A stretch of DNA of 64,000 nt from DATFVA01 sp963771705 (GTDB lineage: Bacteria > Bacteroidota > Ignavibacteria > Ignavibacteriales > Ignavibacteriaceae), in NCBI GenBank assembly GCA_963771705.1, contig CAVYUP010000006.1, positions 124,001-188,000 of the forward strand, in the 5' to 3' direction. Below, piece by piece: positions 42,621 to 51,948 of this stretch; position 1 is the first letter of the stretch; each line of letters begins with the position of its first letter. A program made the position numbers and the translations under genes. The notes below the pieces were generated by a model. It ran no database searches. It worked only from the letters and a program-made list of their open reading frames with translations, and was not told the DNA's origin.

Positions 42621-44837
42621 TTATACTTTTTTCTGGTGATAACGTGAAGGCTGGAAACCGAACTGTTTTTGAAAGCACTTTGCAAAATATGAAGGATTAG
42701 TGAATCCGACTTCGAGTGATATTTCAGCCATATTTCCCCATTTCTGCTCAATCAGCTTAGCGGCTTTATTGAGCCTGAGCCGCCTCATTAAGTCGGCGGG
42801 AGGTTCACCAATAAGTGAATCCAGCTTTCGATGAAGAAGCGATCTGCTAACGGCAAGTTCCTCTGAAAGAGACTGAACGCCAAAACCGGGATCGGATATA
42901 TGTTTATTAATCACTTCCGCAACATCCTTCAGGAACCTCTTATCTATAGAAGTGAAGCTTTCGTCATTAAAAACGATACCTTTCTCTTTGAAATGCGCGT
43001 GAATCCTTTCTCTCTGTTTAAGTAAGCTGCTGATTCTAGCCTTCAACTCGGATGCCTCGAAGGGTTTAGTGATATAATCATCGGCCCCCGATTCGAGTCC
43101 CTCCACCTTCTCAGCAACAGCCGAGCGGGCGGTAAGGAGGATAAGGGGAATATGGCTGGTTCTTGCATCCGATTTCAATTCCCTGGACAGTCTGATGCCG
43201 TCCATTCCAGGCATCATTATATCACTTATTATCAAGTCGGGAATATTTTCGAATGCCATCAAGAGTCCTGTATCTCCGTCCTTTGCCTGGATGATCTTAT
43301 AATAATCAACAAGAATATCCGCCACATATTTTCTCAGACTATCGTTATCCTCGATAATTAATAAAACAGGATTACCTTTTATATTTACCTCTGAATCGAT
43401 ACGGTTCTCTGCTCCGGGTACAGGAGACGCAGGGAATTTACTTATCGATCCCGGAACCTCATTCGGTATTTTTCCATCAGCGGCCTTACCGCCTTCATCG
43501 GATGATTTTGGAGAAGGACAAGGCGGGGGCTCTGTTACAACAGGAAATTTCAGCTGAAATTTTGTACCCTTCCCTTCCTTACTCTTAACCGATACAGATC
43601 CTTTATGGAGTTCCACAAGCTCCTTCACAAGAGCAAGACCGATGCCCGTACCCTCATATTTCCCCGAATTATCCTCCACACGATAATACCTGTCGAAAAT
43701 TTCAGGCAGATGTTCAGCGGGGATTCCAGGTCCGTTATCTTCCACGGTTATTTCGAGTATGACCGGCAAAGCTTTCTGGTTGTCTTTATTAGTATTTGAT
43801 TCGGTAAAAAGTCTTATCTCCACGCTCACCTCCCCCTTCCGCTGTGTAAACTTAATAGCATTTGAGAGAAGATTGCTTAATATTTTATACATTTTATCGC
43901 GGTCGAAACAGACAATTATATCTTCCTCAGCATTAACCAGAAGCTGAATCTGCTTTGTTTCAGCAAGGGACTTAAAAGAAAGGACAGTATCCCGAACCGT
44001 CCGGGTAATATTACCCTGAACGGCTTCAAGTTTCATTTGTCCAGCTTCAATTTTAGAAAGGTCAAGAATCTGATCGGTAAGGTTCTTCAACTTTATTCCG
44101 CTGCTGAGAATTAAATCTGCCAGTTCCCTGGTCTTCTGATTCTCATTTAATTCCAGAATCTGTTTTGCCGGGTTAAGGATGAGTGTAAGGGGAGTTCTGA
44201 ATTCATGGGAAATACTGGTAAAGAAATTCGTTTTAAGTTTATCAAGCTCCTGCAGTTTTGCCGCTTCCTCCCTCTCGTGGAAAGATCTTCTCTGCAGTTC
44301 AAGGTTTCTTATAAGCTGACCCGCCTGTACAGAAATAATTGAGAATAAGGTCATATCATCTTTAGTAAAGGACTTTCCGTTTTTCTTATTAACAAGCATC
44401 ATTAGTCCAATAATATCACCTTCATACCATATCGGCACGCAGAGTACCGAATGGACCTCCTTTTTCTCATCATCACCTGGATGAAACCTTTCGTCGGCTG
44501 AGAGATCCTCTATAATCAAAGGCTTCTTATTATAGAGTACCCACCCGGTAATATCCATCCCTATATGGTAATTACGCTGCAGGCTGCTGGTATCATCCTG
44601 ACGGACCATTGTCGTAAACGGTTTCCCGGTATTTTTTGTAACAAGCAGGATTGACCCCTGTTCAGCGTCAGCAGCTTTTATGGATTTTTGAACTATCAGG
44701 TTCAAAATCTGATCTATACTTGCAGCCTTCCCCGATGAGACAGCAATATCGTTTAGAACCCTTAGTTCCTCAACCGAAGATTTCAGCTTTGATACCTGTG
44801 TCTCGAGCTCTTTTATTTTTTCATCAGGACTGATCAT
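42621..44837 (-). CDS. Hybrid signalling protein: GAF, histidine kinase, receiver, AraC HTH
   Basis: A 738-residue cytosolic one-protein two-component system. In order: a short coiled coil, a GAF domain (about 30-180), a HisKA dimerisation helix with the His in FFTSISHEFRTPLTL, and an HATPase_c domain (SNAIKFTQ, EDNGPGIPAEHLP, GTGIGLALVKEL). A Pro-rich linker leads to a receiver domain (about 490-605; LLIIEDND, ISDIMMPGMDG, YITKPF) and an AraC-type DNA-binding domain (about 635-738). It resembles HTCS regulators but with a GAF sensor in place of a periplasmic propeller. It is 5 bp downstream of the STAS gene, so the two are cotranscribed. Confidence 0.93.
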   Translation of the reverse strand: MISPDEKIKELETQVSKLKSSVEELRVLNDIAVSSGKAASIDQILNLIVQKSIKAADAEQGSILLVTKNTGKPFTTMVRQDDTSSLQRNYHIGMDITGWVLYNKKPLIIEDLSADERFHPGDDEKKEVHSVLCVPIWYEGDIIGLMMLVNKKNGKSFTKDDMTLFSIISVQAGQLIRNLELQRRSFHEREEAAKLQELDKLKTNFFTSISHEFRTPLTLILNPAKQILELNENQKTRELADLILSSGIKLKNLTDQILDLSKIEAGQMKLEAVQGNITRTVRDTVLSFKSLAETKQIQLLVNAEEDIIVCFDRDKMYKILSNLLSNAIKFTQRKGEVSVEIRLFTESNTNKDNQKALPVILEITVEDNGPGIPAEHLPEIFDRYYRVEDNSGKYEGTGIGLALVKELVELHKGSVSVKSKEGKGTKFQLKFPVVTEPPPCPSPKSSDEGGKAADGKIPNEVPGSISKFPASPVPGAENRIDSEVNIKGNPVLLIIEDNDSLRKYVADILVDYYKIIQAKDGDTGLLMAFENIPDLIISDIMMPGMDGIRLSRELKSDARTSHIPLILLTARSAVAEKVEGLESGADDYITKPFEASELKARISSLLKQRERIHAHFKEKGIVFNDESFTSIDKRFLKDVAEVINKHISDPGFGVQSLSEELAVSRSLLHRKLDSLIGEPPADLMRRLRLNKAAKLIEQKWGNMAEISLEVGFTNPSYFAKCFQKQFGFQPSRYHQKKV

Positions 44838-44842
44838 AATGA

Positions 44843-45193
44843 TCAGCTGACTGCTTTCTTATAGCTTGCCTCTGCTTTTTCAACCGAATCATATTGTTCA
44901 AATATCTTATCAAGTTTGGTAATGGACAACAGTCCTTCCATCTTATTACTAATAGCAGCGAGTTTAAGATCTCCTCCTGCTTTCTTCAGGGATGTTAGTC
45001 CGCTTATCAAAATCCCCAGGCCGGAACTTGATATGAAACCTACATGGCTCATATCCACAATAACATTTTTCTTTCCCTGCTCTATAAGATTATTCAGAGT
45101 CTGGCCGAATTCAGCCGCAAGCGGACCGCCGACCAGTTTCCCTTTGAGGTGAATGACAGAAGCATTATAGTTTTCGGTGAGATTGAGACTCAT
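44843..45193 (-). CDS. STAS-domain anti-sigma factor antagonist-like protein
   Basis: A 116-residue SpoIIAA/RsbV-type STAS protein. The phosphorylation-site loop reads VDMSHVGFISSSGLGIL, with Ser residues at 55-57 where the family has Asp-Ser-Ser. Such proteins are phosphorylated by serine kinases of the RsbW/SpoIIAB type and switch partners accordingly; none is recognised in this window. The gene leads an operon with the GAF-kinase-AraC hybrid (5-bp gap) and borders the Ser/Thr kinase array, so it may connect the two, though this is inference. Confidence 0.9.
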   Translation of the reverse strand: MSLNLTENYNASVIHLKGKLVGGPLAAEFGQTLNNLIEQGKKNVIVDMSHVGFISSSGLGILISGLTSLKKAGGDLKLAAISNKMEGLLSITKLDKIFEQYDSVEKAEASYKKAVS

Positions 45194-45457
45194 ATTATCC
45201 TCCGGTTATTAATTAATTCAAACAATTACGAATTCATCTTCTCAATGTACCGGTATTAATGCAGTTCTTAATACACGGTTTATTTTCCAGACGGAACGTT
45301 CATTTCAATGTATGGGTTACAGATCCGGGGACGTATCTGCATTCAACATATTAAAAATAAAAAGCAAAGTCACTAAGTTGTGACAGATAACCACATAACG
45401 CTTTTTCGGAAGTCCGGGAAGCACAGCAGCTTCAGGACGTCATTAAGCAGGAACCTG

Positions 45458-48400
45458 TTAAAACCGTATACCTTTATTTTCGACAGAACTTTTGAAAATA
45501 GTTTTCGCAGGTTCTTCGCTGATATTATTCAACATCAGCGCCGCAATTTCCTTAGCCTCACCGAGGACAGGAACGGCCTGATCAGATTTACCTGTAACCG
45601 ATAAGTGATGTCCGTAATCACTCAAGAGTTTCCACAGAAAAGCCTGATGCCCAACGGACCTTGCACTGGCAATAGCCTCATTAAAAAGTTCATCTACCAA
45701 AGGGAGGTTTTCAGCGGAGTGCAGCTTAGCCTTAATCCACAGAGCCTCTATGATCAAATCGCGGGCACCTATATCATAAGAATACTTCAGTCCTTTTCCC
45801 ATATACTTTTTTGCTTCACGAAGGCTGCCCGTCTCCAGGTAGAATTCAGCCAGTGAAATACACGTCCTTGTTTCATACCATTTTATTTTAGATGACGAAG
45901 CGAGAGCCATCACCTCATTATAATATTTTAATGCCTGCTCCATATCGCCTTTAAGGAAATAATCCTCCCCGAGGTCTCTTAAATTATCGCACATCGCCCC
46001 CTTGTTGTAGTAATTCTTTGCAAGAGCCAATGATTTCTGATGGTACTCTACTGCTTTATCAACATCTCCTATCTCCCTGTAAATATCACCGATTGCGTTA
46101 AGGCCGCCGGGAATTTTCTGACCGTCGCCTATCTTTGTTTTAATACCAATCGATTCGTGTCCAGCTTTGAGCGCATCCTCAAATCTTCCCTGCTTCAGCA
46201 GAGCCAGAGCGAGAAAATTAAGAGTAGTGGATAACCCTCTGGTATCGCCTATATTCCTCTGTATAGACGATGCTTCATTCAGTTCTGCAGAAGCCACTGG
46301 ATAATTACCGAGATGCCAGTAAGCTGTTCCGAGGTTACCAAGACAAACTGAAAGATTCCTATCATCATTTATCTCTTTGCAGTAGCCTATAGATTCGTTA
46401 GAAACTTCAATCATTTTTTCATAGTCAGCTTTGCTGGCATAAACTGAAGCGAGTGTATTAAGAGATTGAATTTTCTCTTCAACATTAGCTATAGCGACAG
46501 CAGTCTTTAAAGCTTTTAGACCCAACTCTTCGGCTATATTAAGTTTACCCATTATCCTTTGGCACTCAGCTGATTTCCTGAGGCCTCTTATATTTCCGAC
46601 CGAGTCATCCGGATCATTCACCAGCTGCAGGAATTTAGTGAAGTGCAGGAGAGCCTCTTCAGGATTACCAGTAAATAAAAATATATCCCCGAATCCCTCC
46701 TCCAAAGACTTTCGGCATGCTTTATCGAGTCCCGACTCATTATCTATCTTTTCAAGCTTCTTATAAAAAGAGAGAGCCTCTTCCACAGCATAAAGCTCAC
46801 GTGCGGTTTTAGCGGCAGTAAGAAGGTATTTAACAGCTTTACCTTCAGAATTGCCAGAGATAAGATGATGAGCGATAACAGAAGCGTATTCATCTTTTGA
46901 ACCGTAGGAATTGATCAGCGAACCGGCGATGAGCTTATGATATTCTTCCCGCAGTTCGGGGATTATCGAATCATACAGCACATCCCGGATCAGGATATGA
47001 TCGAACCGGTAGCTTCTATCTTCAAAATGAATAACATTGAATTCCTTTTCAAGATGCTGGAGCTTTTTAAGGAGTGAAATCTTATCGAGCTTCAGGCAGT
47101 CGGTTAAGACAGACGACTGAAAATATTCACCCTGGCAGGAAGCAAACTGAAGCACTTCCCTGGATTCATCATCCAGTCTGTCGACTCTCTGCTTTATTAC
47201 ATCCTGAACTTTATCGCTGACGGCACTGAGTGAAGTCTGTTTATTTAATACCCAGGAATCATTCTCTTTCCTAATGGCATTTCCATCTTTCATCAAACGT
47301 GTCAGTTCATATATGAACAAGGGATTACCTTCACTTTGACGATAGATCTCCGTACCGATTTTTTTATCTACAGGATTATCGCCTAGTATTTTTTTAACAA
47401 CGTTCAGAGTGTCTTTTTCACTCAATCTAAGGAGATCAATTTTGGAAGCTGCATCCTCTATACGAAGCTGTCGTATAGTACCCATAAGATCGGTATCATC
47501 AAGCGCAATCTCAGGGGGACGATAGAGTCCTATTAACAGAACCGGAAGGTTTCGAATATTTCTTGCGAGATAAGCTAACAAACCGACGGAGGTTTTGTCG
47601 GCCCACTGAATATCGTCAAGAATGAGCCCAAGGGGTTTATCCGCGGCAAAAGCCGTAAACATTGTAAGTACTGCTTCCCACAACTGCTCCTTATGCATTA
47701 TATCTTTAGAATATTCGCCCGAGAAATTAAGGAAAGTTTTTATCTGCGAAATTTTATTTAATATATTGATATTGTTTTGTTCGGCCAATCTGGTCAGGGC
47801 GGATATAAAATGTCCGTGTGTTGAGAAGAGGCCGTTATTAACCGCGCTCACAAAGGGATGATACGGGAGTCCTCCCTCATTATTAAACAGGCATCTGCCG
47901 TAGAGAAAGCTGATCTCTCCGGACGGGTACAGATTTATAAGCGCCGATACAAGCTGGGTTTTACCTATGCCGGGTTCACCGCTTATAAACACAGTTGAGC
48001 CATTATTTTTCCTGCAGCTTTCCAAAGACATCCGTAGAGATTTCAGTTCCTGCTCTCTTCCGGAAAAATTATCACCGTTCTGGGGAACGAAAGATTTCAG
48101 CAAAGTCATTTCCGGGAGCGCGTCATCCCGGGAGGAGTAAGCCGGAGAGCCTATATTGCAGCTTCCAACATCCTTTAAGACCTCTTCAAATGACGAATAC
48201 CTTTCCGCTTTGTTCTTCCGCAGGCACTTAAGAACAACATCGCGAAGCTTCTTCGGCACAGCGTGAGTCTCCAGCGGCGAATGATCAGGTTCTTCATTTA
48301 TAATAGAATAGATCATTGCATATTCATAATCACCTTTAAAAGGAAATGAGCCGGTAAGAAGTTCATACAGTACAATTCCGAATGAAAATATATCCGAACG

Positions 48401-48958
48401 TATGTCAGCTTCCTCACCCTGTACCTGTTCAGGGGACATATAAGCAACAGTTCCCATCATTGAACCGCTTTTGGTTATCTGTGAGTTACCGGGGAGTTTT
48501 GCCAGACCGAAATCCATTATTTTAACTATCCCGTCGGCTGTAAGCATTATATTCTGAGATTTAATATCACGGTGGATAACTCCCTTTTTATGAGCGGCAT
48601 TTAATCCTTCCGCAATCTGAGCAGCGATGTCTGCCGCCTCCTTTAGAGGTACTGAGCCGACTCTTATCTTATCTTTTAGTTCAATACCATCGATATACTC
48701 CATAACAATAAACATAAGTTCATCATATTCCTCAATGGAGTATATCGTAGTAATGTTTGGATGATTCAATGACGCAGCCGCCTGCGCCTCTGTTTCAAAT
48801 CTCTTTCTCTGTTCGGGATTGGCTGATATATGATCTGGAAGGAACTTTATAGCAACATTCCGTTTCAGGCGCATATCCCCGGCAAGATATACCACGCCCA
48901 TACCGCCCTGCCCGAGCTTTTTGCTTATCTGATAATGCAGAATCGACTTTCCAATCAT
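45458..48958 (-). CDS. Ser/Thr protein kinase with AAA ATPase and TPR repeats (PknK/AfsK-like)
   Basis: A 1166-residue protein. The Hanks-type kinase domain (about 8-265) has GQGGMGVVY, K38, HRDIKSQN with catalytic D131, and DFG at 149-151. A linker leads to an STAND/AAA-type ATPase: FSGREQELKSL, Walker A GEPGIGKTQ and Walker B LGLILDDIQWAD. The remainder (about 640-1150) consists of TPR helical repeats (CLGNLGTAYWHLGNYPVASA). No transmembrane helix is seen, unlike most of the array members. The domain order matches PknK-type regulatory kinases. Last gene of the kinase array, only 6 bp downstream of the preceding kinase. Confidence 0.94.
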   Translation of the reverse strand: MIGKSILHYQISKKLGQGGMGVVYLAGDMRLKRNVAIKFLPDHISANPEQRKRFETEAQAAASLNHPNITTIYSIEEYDELMFIVMEYIDGIELKDKIRVGSVPLKEAADIAAQIAEGLNAAHKKGVIHRDIKSQNIMLTADGIVKIMDFGLAKLPGNSQITKSGSMMGTVAYMSPEQVQGEEADIRSDIFSFGIVLYELLTGSFPFKGDYEYAMIYSIINEEPDHSPLETHAVPKKLRDVVLKCLRKNKAERYSSFEEVLKDVGSCNIGSPAYSSRDDALPEMTLLKSFVPQNGDNFSGREQELKSLRMSLESCRKNNGSTVFISGEPGIGKTQLVSALINLYPSGEISFLYGRCLFNNEGGLPYHPFVSAVNNGLFSTHGHFISALTRLAEQNNINILNKISQIKTFLNFSGEYSKDIMHKEQLWEAVLTMFTAFAADKPLGLILDDIQWADKTSVGLLAYLARNIRNLPVLLIGLYRPPEIALDDTDLMGTIRQLRIEDAASKIDLLRLSEKDTLNVVKKILGDNPVDKKIGTEIYRQSEGNPLFIYELTRLMKDGNAIRKENDSWVLNKQTSLSAVSDKVQDVIKQRVDRLDDESREVLQFASCQGEYFQSSVLTDCLKLDKISLLKKLQHLEKEFNVIHFEDRSYRFDHILIRDVLYDSIIPELREEYHKLIAGSLINSYGSKDEYASVIAHHLISGNSEGKAVKYLLTAAKTARELYAVEEALSFYKKLEKIDNESGLDKACRKSLEEGFGDIFLFTGNPEEALLHFTKFLQLVNDPDDSVGNIRGLRKSAECQRIMGKLNIAEELGLKALKTAVAIANVEEKIQSLNTLASVYASKADYEKMIEVSNESIGYCKEINDDRNLSVCLGNLGTAYWHLGNYPVASAELNEASSIQRNIGDTRGLSTTLNFLALALLKQGRFEDALKAGHESIGIKTKIGDGQKIPGGLNAIGDIYREIGDVDKAVEYHQKSLALAKNYYNKGAMCDNLRDLGEDYFLKGDMEQALKYYNEVMALASSSKIKWYETRTCISLAEFYLETGSLREAKKYMGKGLKYSYDIGARDLIIEALWIKAKLHSAENLPLVDELFNEAIASARSVGHQAFLWKLLSDYGHHLSVTGKSDQAVPVLGEAKEIAALMLNNISEEPAKTIFKSSVENKGIRF

Positions 48959-48964
48959 AATTCT

Positions 48965-51844
48965 TTACTGCTCCAATTTTGCAAGTCTGATTTTTGCGTC
49001 ATTTAATTCAGGAGAATTAAAATCAGCGTCTTTCCAGGTATCCAAAAAATTCCTGTATTCTTTTTCAGCCTTTTTTTTCTCACCGAGTTTCTCATAAGTA
49101 ACTCCAAGCCAGTAATGAGCTTTAACGTTACTAATATAGCCGTAAAATGCACCACCAGGCACAAAATAAAACTGATATGAGAGATCAGTCATCGGCCAGT
49201 CTTTCATGCGGTTAAATTCTGCTTCGGCCTGCTTAATCCGCCCGGTTTTAAGCAGGCAGATGCCATAGAATAAATTCGGCTCATGGAGGGGATGCATTTT
49301 GCTGGCAGTTTCATTAAACCTCTCGAGTGCCAGCTCATAATTACCCTCCTCAAAAGAGAGTATTGCACGGGAATATAAAGCGTGTAACGCAACCCAGGGG
49401 AAACTCTTATCTTTATCTCTATCGAGACTTTCTATTACTTTTTCAGCTTCTGCAATCTTATGGTTTTTAACTAATGCCCATACAAGAAAGCTCCTGCCAT
49501 AATGATCATACGGAAATATTTTTTTCCATTTATCACAGCTCTCCCTGGTTAACTGAAGCATTTTTGAGAATTGACCGGTTTCATAGTAGAGTTGAATCAG
49601 TATAGTCCTTATAGTGGTAAACTGCCAGATAACAGTAATTGTTTTTAGTAAGCTATCTAATCTGTGAATCTCGGAAATGAGATGTCCGAGATAAATGTTC
49701 ATGGAAGGATAGCCAGGCACGCGATTACCGGAGTGCTCAATATACTTTTTTGCCTCCTTATATTTTCCCCTGAGAACATAATAATTTCCAAGCTTTTCTG
49801 CGGCGTTCCAGAAATCTTTACGGAATTCCAGAGCCTTCTTAAAAAAGACCGCACTTGAATCGTACTGCATAAACAGCGCGTATATTTCACCCTTAGAATC
49901 ATAAGGATTAGGTTCGGCAGGCGACAGCCTGATATATTCATTTACAGCATTAAGTGCTTCCTTTTCCTGATTGTTTTCTGCGTAGCACAGGGCAAGCTGG
50001 TCCCACAGTATTTTAGAAGAAGGATTTGTTTGTACTCCCCTGAGGTATGTGTTTATTCCTACTTCGGAAATAAGAGCCAGACGATTATACGCTTCAGTTT
50101 CGTGTGGATACTTTTGAATTATTTGTCTGTAAATTGACGCAGCTTTTTTCCACATATTCTCCAGTGAATAATTCCGGGCATATATTAAAAGTTTTTCCTT
50201 CTGGGTTACATTTTCAGCTAATTCAACAGCTTTTCTCATTATCCTGCGTGATTCCACGGGATCATCCAGCACCCCGGCCAGATAATAATAAGCCATCGCA
50301 AAGCTGCTGTCGAGTTCAATTGCTTTTCTGAAAGCTGCGGCAGCTTCCGTAGAATAGAGTTTATCCCCATCTTTAAGACCTTCTACATATGCTCGGTAAG
50401 CCTCCGCAGAATTAGTTGTAACATCCATTACAGGTTTTGTTTCAAGAGAGTCAATTCCGTCGATTTTGAGATCATTCCTTACCAGCAGCGTTAGTGAATC
50501 TACAAAAGGGAAAATTCTTTCAGACCCGGAACCAGATAATATTTGTGACCCGAGGATATGACCAGAATTAACATCAATGAGTTGAAATGTAACCAGGAGA
50601 GACGGCACTTCCTGCAGAATGCTTGCAACCAGGATGGCGGAAACACCCGCACTCTTAGCAACTTTTATAGCGGTTTCTTTTGTTATTATTTTATTCTCCG
50701 ATAAATGGAGGTCTTCCAGTGTTTTATATAATTGTTCACGACTGATAACTTCCAATCCATCTATCTGCGACAAGGATGTTATCAAAAGATTTGTCAGCAT
50801 CTCCGCTATATGATGTTTATCCTGCGGATCATAAACATTATCGAAATACATTACCGCAAGTGAGTTAAACGCTTCGGGCTGCGGTTTCCCGCTTTCCTTC
50901 TTATCAACAAATAAAAAATAAGCTGCAAATACTATTACAAGCACCAGAATACCAGTCAGCACCCTGACAGGATTTTTGTTTGAGGTACCGGCCAGCGTAT
51001 GAGACTTAAGCCGAATCCCTGTATCTTTAATTTCCGTTTCCTGCAGGCTGTATAAGTCATTCAATAGTTCAGATACCGACTGGTAACGATTATCGGGATC
51101 CTTCTCAAGTGATCGGCTAATGATTTTACAAAATCCCCCGGGAGCATCCGACCGATAGTTTTTTATTGGCGTGGGCGGTTCATGCAGAATCAGGTGAAGA
51201 AGCGCTGCTTCATATTCAGCATTGAACGGCAGATACCCTGTCAACATTTCATACATCACCACACCAAATGAGAAAATGTCTGACCTTGCATCAGCTTTTA
51301 CGCCCCGGATCTGCTCGGGAGGACTATATCCCAGAGTTCCTATCGCGGTATCTTTGTTAGCGGTCTTTGAACCTCTCACGAATTTCGCGACACCGAAATC
51401 CATTATCTTAACTTTCCCATCATCCGTTATCATTATGTTCTGAGATTTTATATCCCTGTGAACAATTCCTTTTTTATGCGCGGCATCCAGGGCTTCCGCG
51501 ATCTGTACCGAGCATTTAATAACTTCTTCAACAGAGAGGGGTGCAGGTTTGATTTTATCGCTTAATTCAATGCCGTCTATGTATTCCATTACAATAAAAG
51601 TAAGGTCGCCGGATTCTTCAATAGCGTGTATGGTGGTAATATTAGGATGGGTTAGTGATGCGGCAGCTTTAGCCTCTATTTTGAATTGCTCTAACTCTTC
51701 ATTACCGGCAGAAATATGATGAGGCAGAAATTTTATGGCTACTTTACGTTCGAGGTTCAGATCCTCGGCAAGGTAAACAACACCCATTCCGCCTTCGCCG
51801 AGTTTCTTAATAATCTTATAATGTAAAATAGTTTTCCCGGTCAT
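48965..51844 (-). CDS. Ser/Thr protein kinase with TM helix, TolB/FlgO-like domain and TPRs
   Basis: A 959-residue protein. The kinase domain (8-270) has GEGGMGVVYLAED, VAIKFL, HRDIKSQNIM and DFG. A single transmembrane helix follows (VLTGILVLVIVFAAYFLFVD, about 292-311). The outer part begins with a TolB/FlgO-like fold (LAVMYFDNVYDP, EMLTNLLITSLSQIDGLEVI) and continues as TPR repeats to the C-terminus. It is a close paralogue of the kinase at 57293-60229, including the C-terminal signature FLDTWKDADFNSPELNDAKI. It is likely membrane-anchored with an extracytoplasmic sensor and cytoplasmic kinase. The gap to the next gene is 6 bp. Confidence 0.94.
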   Translation of the reverse strand: MTGKTILHYKIIKKLGEGGMGVVYLAEDLNLERKVAIKFLPHHISAGNEELEQFKIEAKAAASLTHPNITTIHAIEESGDLTFIVMEYIDGIELSDKIKPAPLSVEEVIKCSVQIAEALDAAHKKGIVHRDIKSQNIMITDDGKVKIMDFGVAKFVRGSKTANKDTAIGTLGYSPPEQIRGVKADARSDIFSFGVVMYEMLTGYLPFNAEYEAALLHLILHEPPTPIKNYRSDAPGGFCKIISRSLEKDPDNRYQSVSELLNDLYSLQETEIKDTGIRLKSHTLAGTSNKNPVRVLTGILVLVIVFAAYFLFVDKKESGKPQPEAFNSLAVMYFDNVYDPQDKHHIAEMLTNLLITSLSQIDGLEVISREQLYKTLEDLHLSENKIITKETAIKVAKSAGVSAILVASILQEVPSLLVTFQLIDVNSGHILGSQILSGSGSERIFPFVDSLTLLVRNDLKIDGIDSLETKPVMDVTTNSAEAYRAYVEGLKDGDKLYSTEAAAAFRKAIELDSSFAMAYYYLAGVLDDPVESRRIMRKAVELAENVTQKEKLLIYARNYSLENMWKKAASIYRQIIQKYPHETEAYNRLALISEVGINTYLRGVQTNPSSKILWDQLALCYAENNQEKEALNAVNEYIRLSPAEPNPYDSKGEIYALFMQYDSSAVFFKKALEFRKDFWNAAEKLGNYYVLRGKYKEAKKYIEHSGNRVPGYPSMNIYLGHLISEIHRLDSLLKTITVIWQFTTIRTILIQLYYETGQFSKMLQLTRESCDKWKKIFPYDHYGRSFLVWALVKNHKIAEAEKVIESLDRDKDKSFPWVALHALYSRAILSFEEGNYELALERFNETASKMHPLHEPNLFYGICLLKTGRIKQAEAEFNRMKDWPMTDLSYQFYFVPGGAFYGYISNVKAHYWLGVTYEKLGEKKKAEKEYRNFLDTWKDADFNSPELNDAKIRLAKLEQ

Positions 51845-51948
51845 ATAACACCTTCGTTTATAAAGAGCGGGCTTAAAGGGGACACCCTGTACTGTTTTTA
51901 AGGGGACTGCATGTCCGTTTAGTCTACAATTTTATCATGAACATTTAT

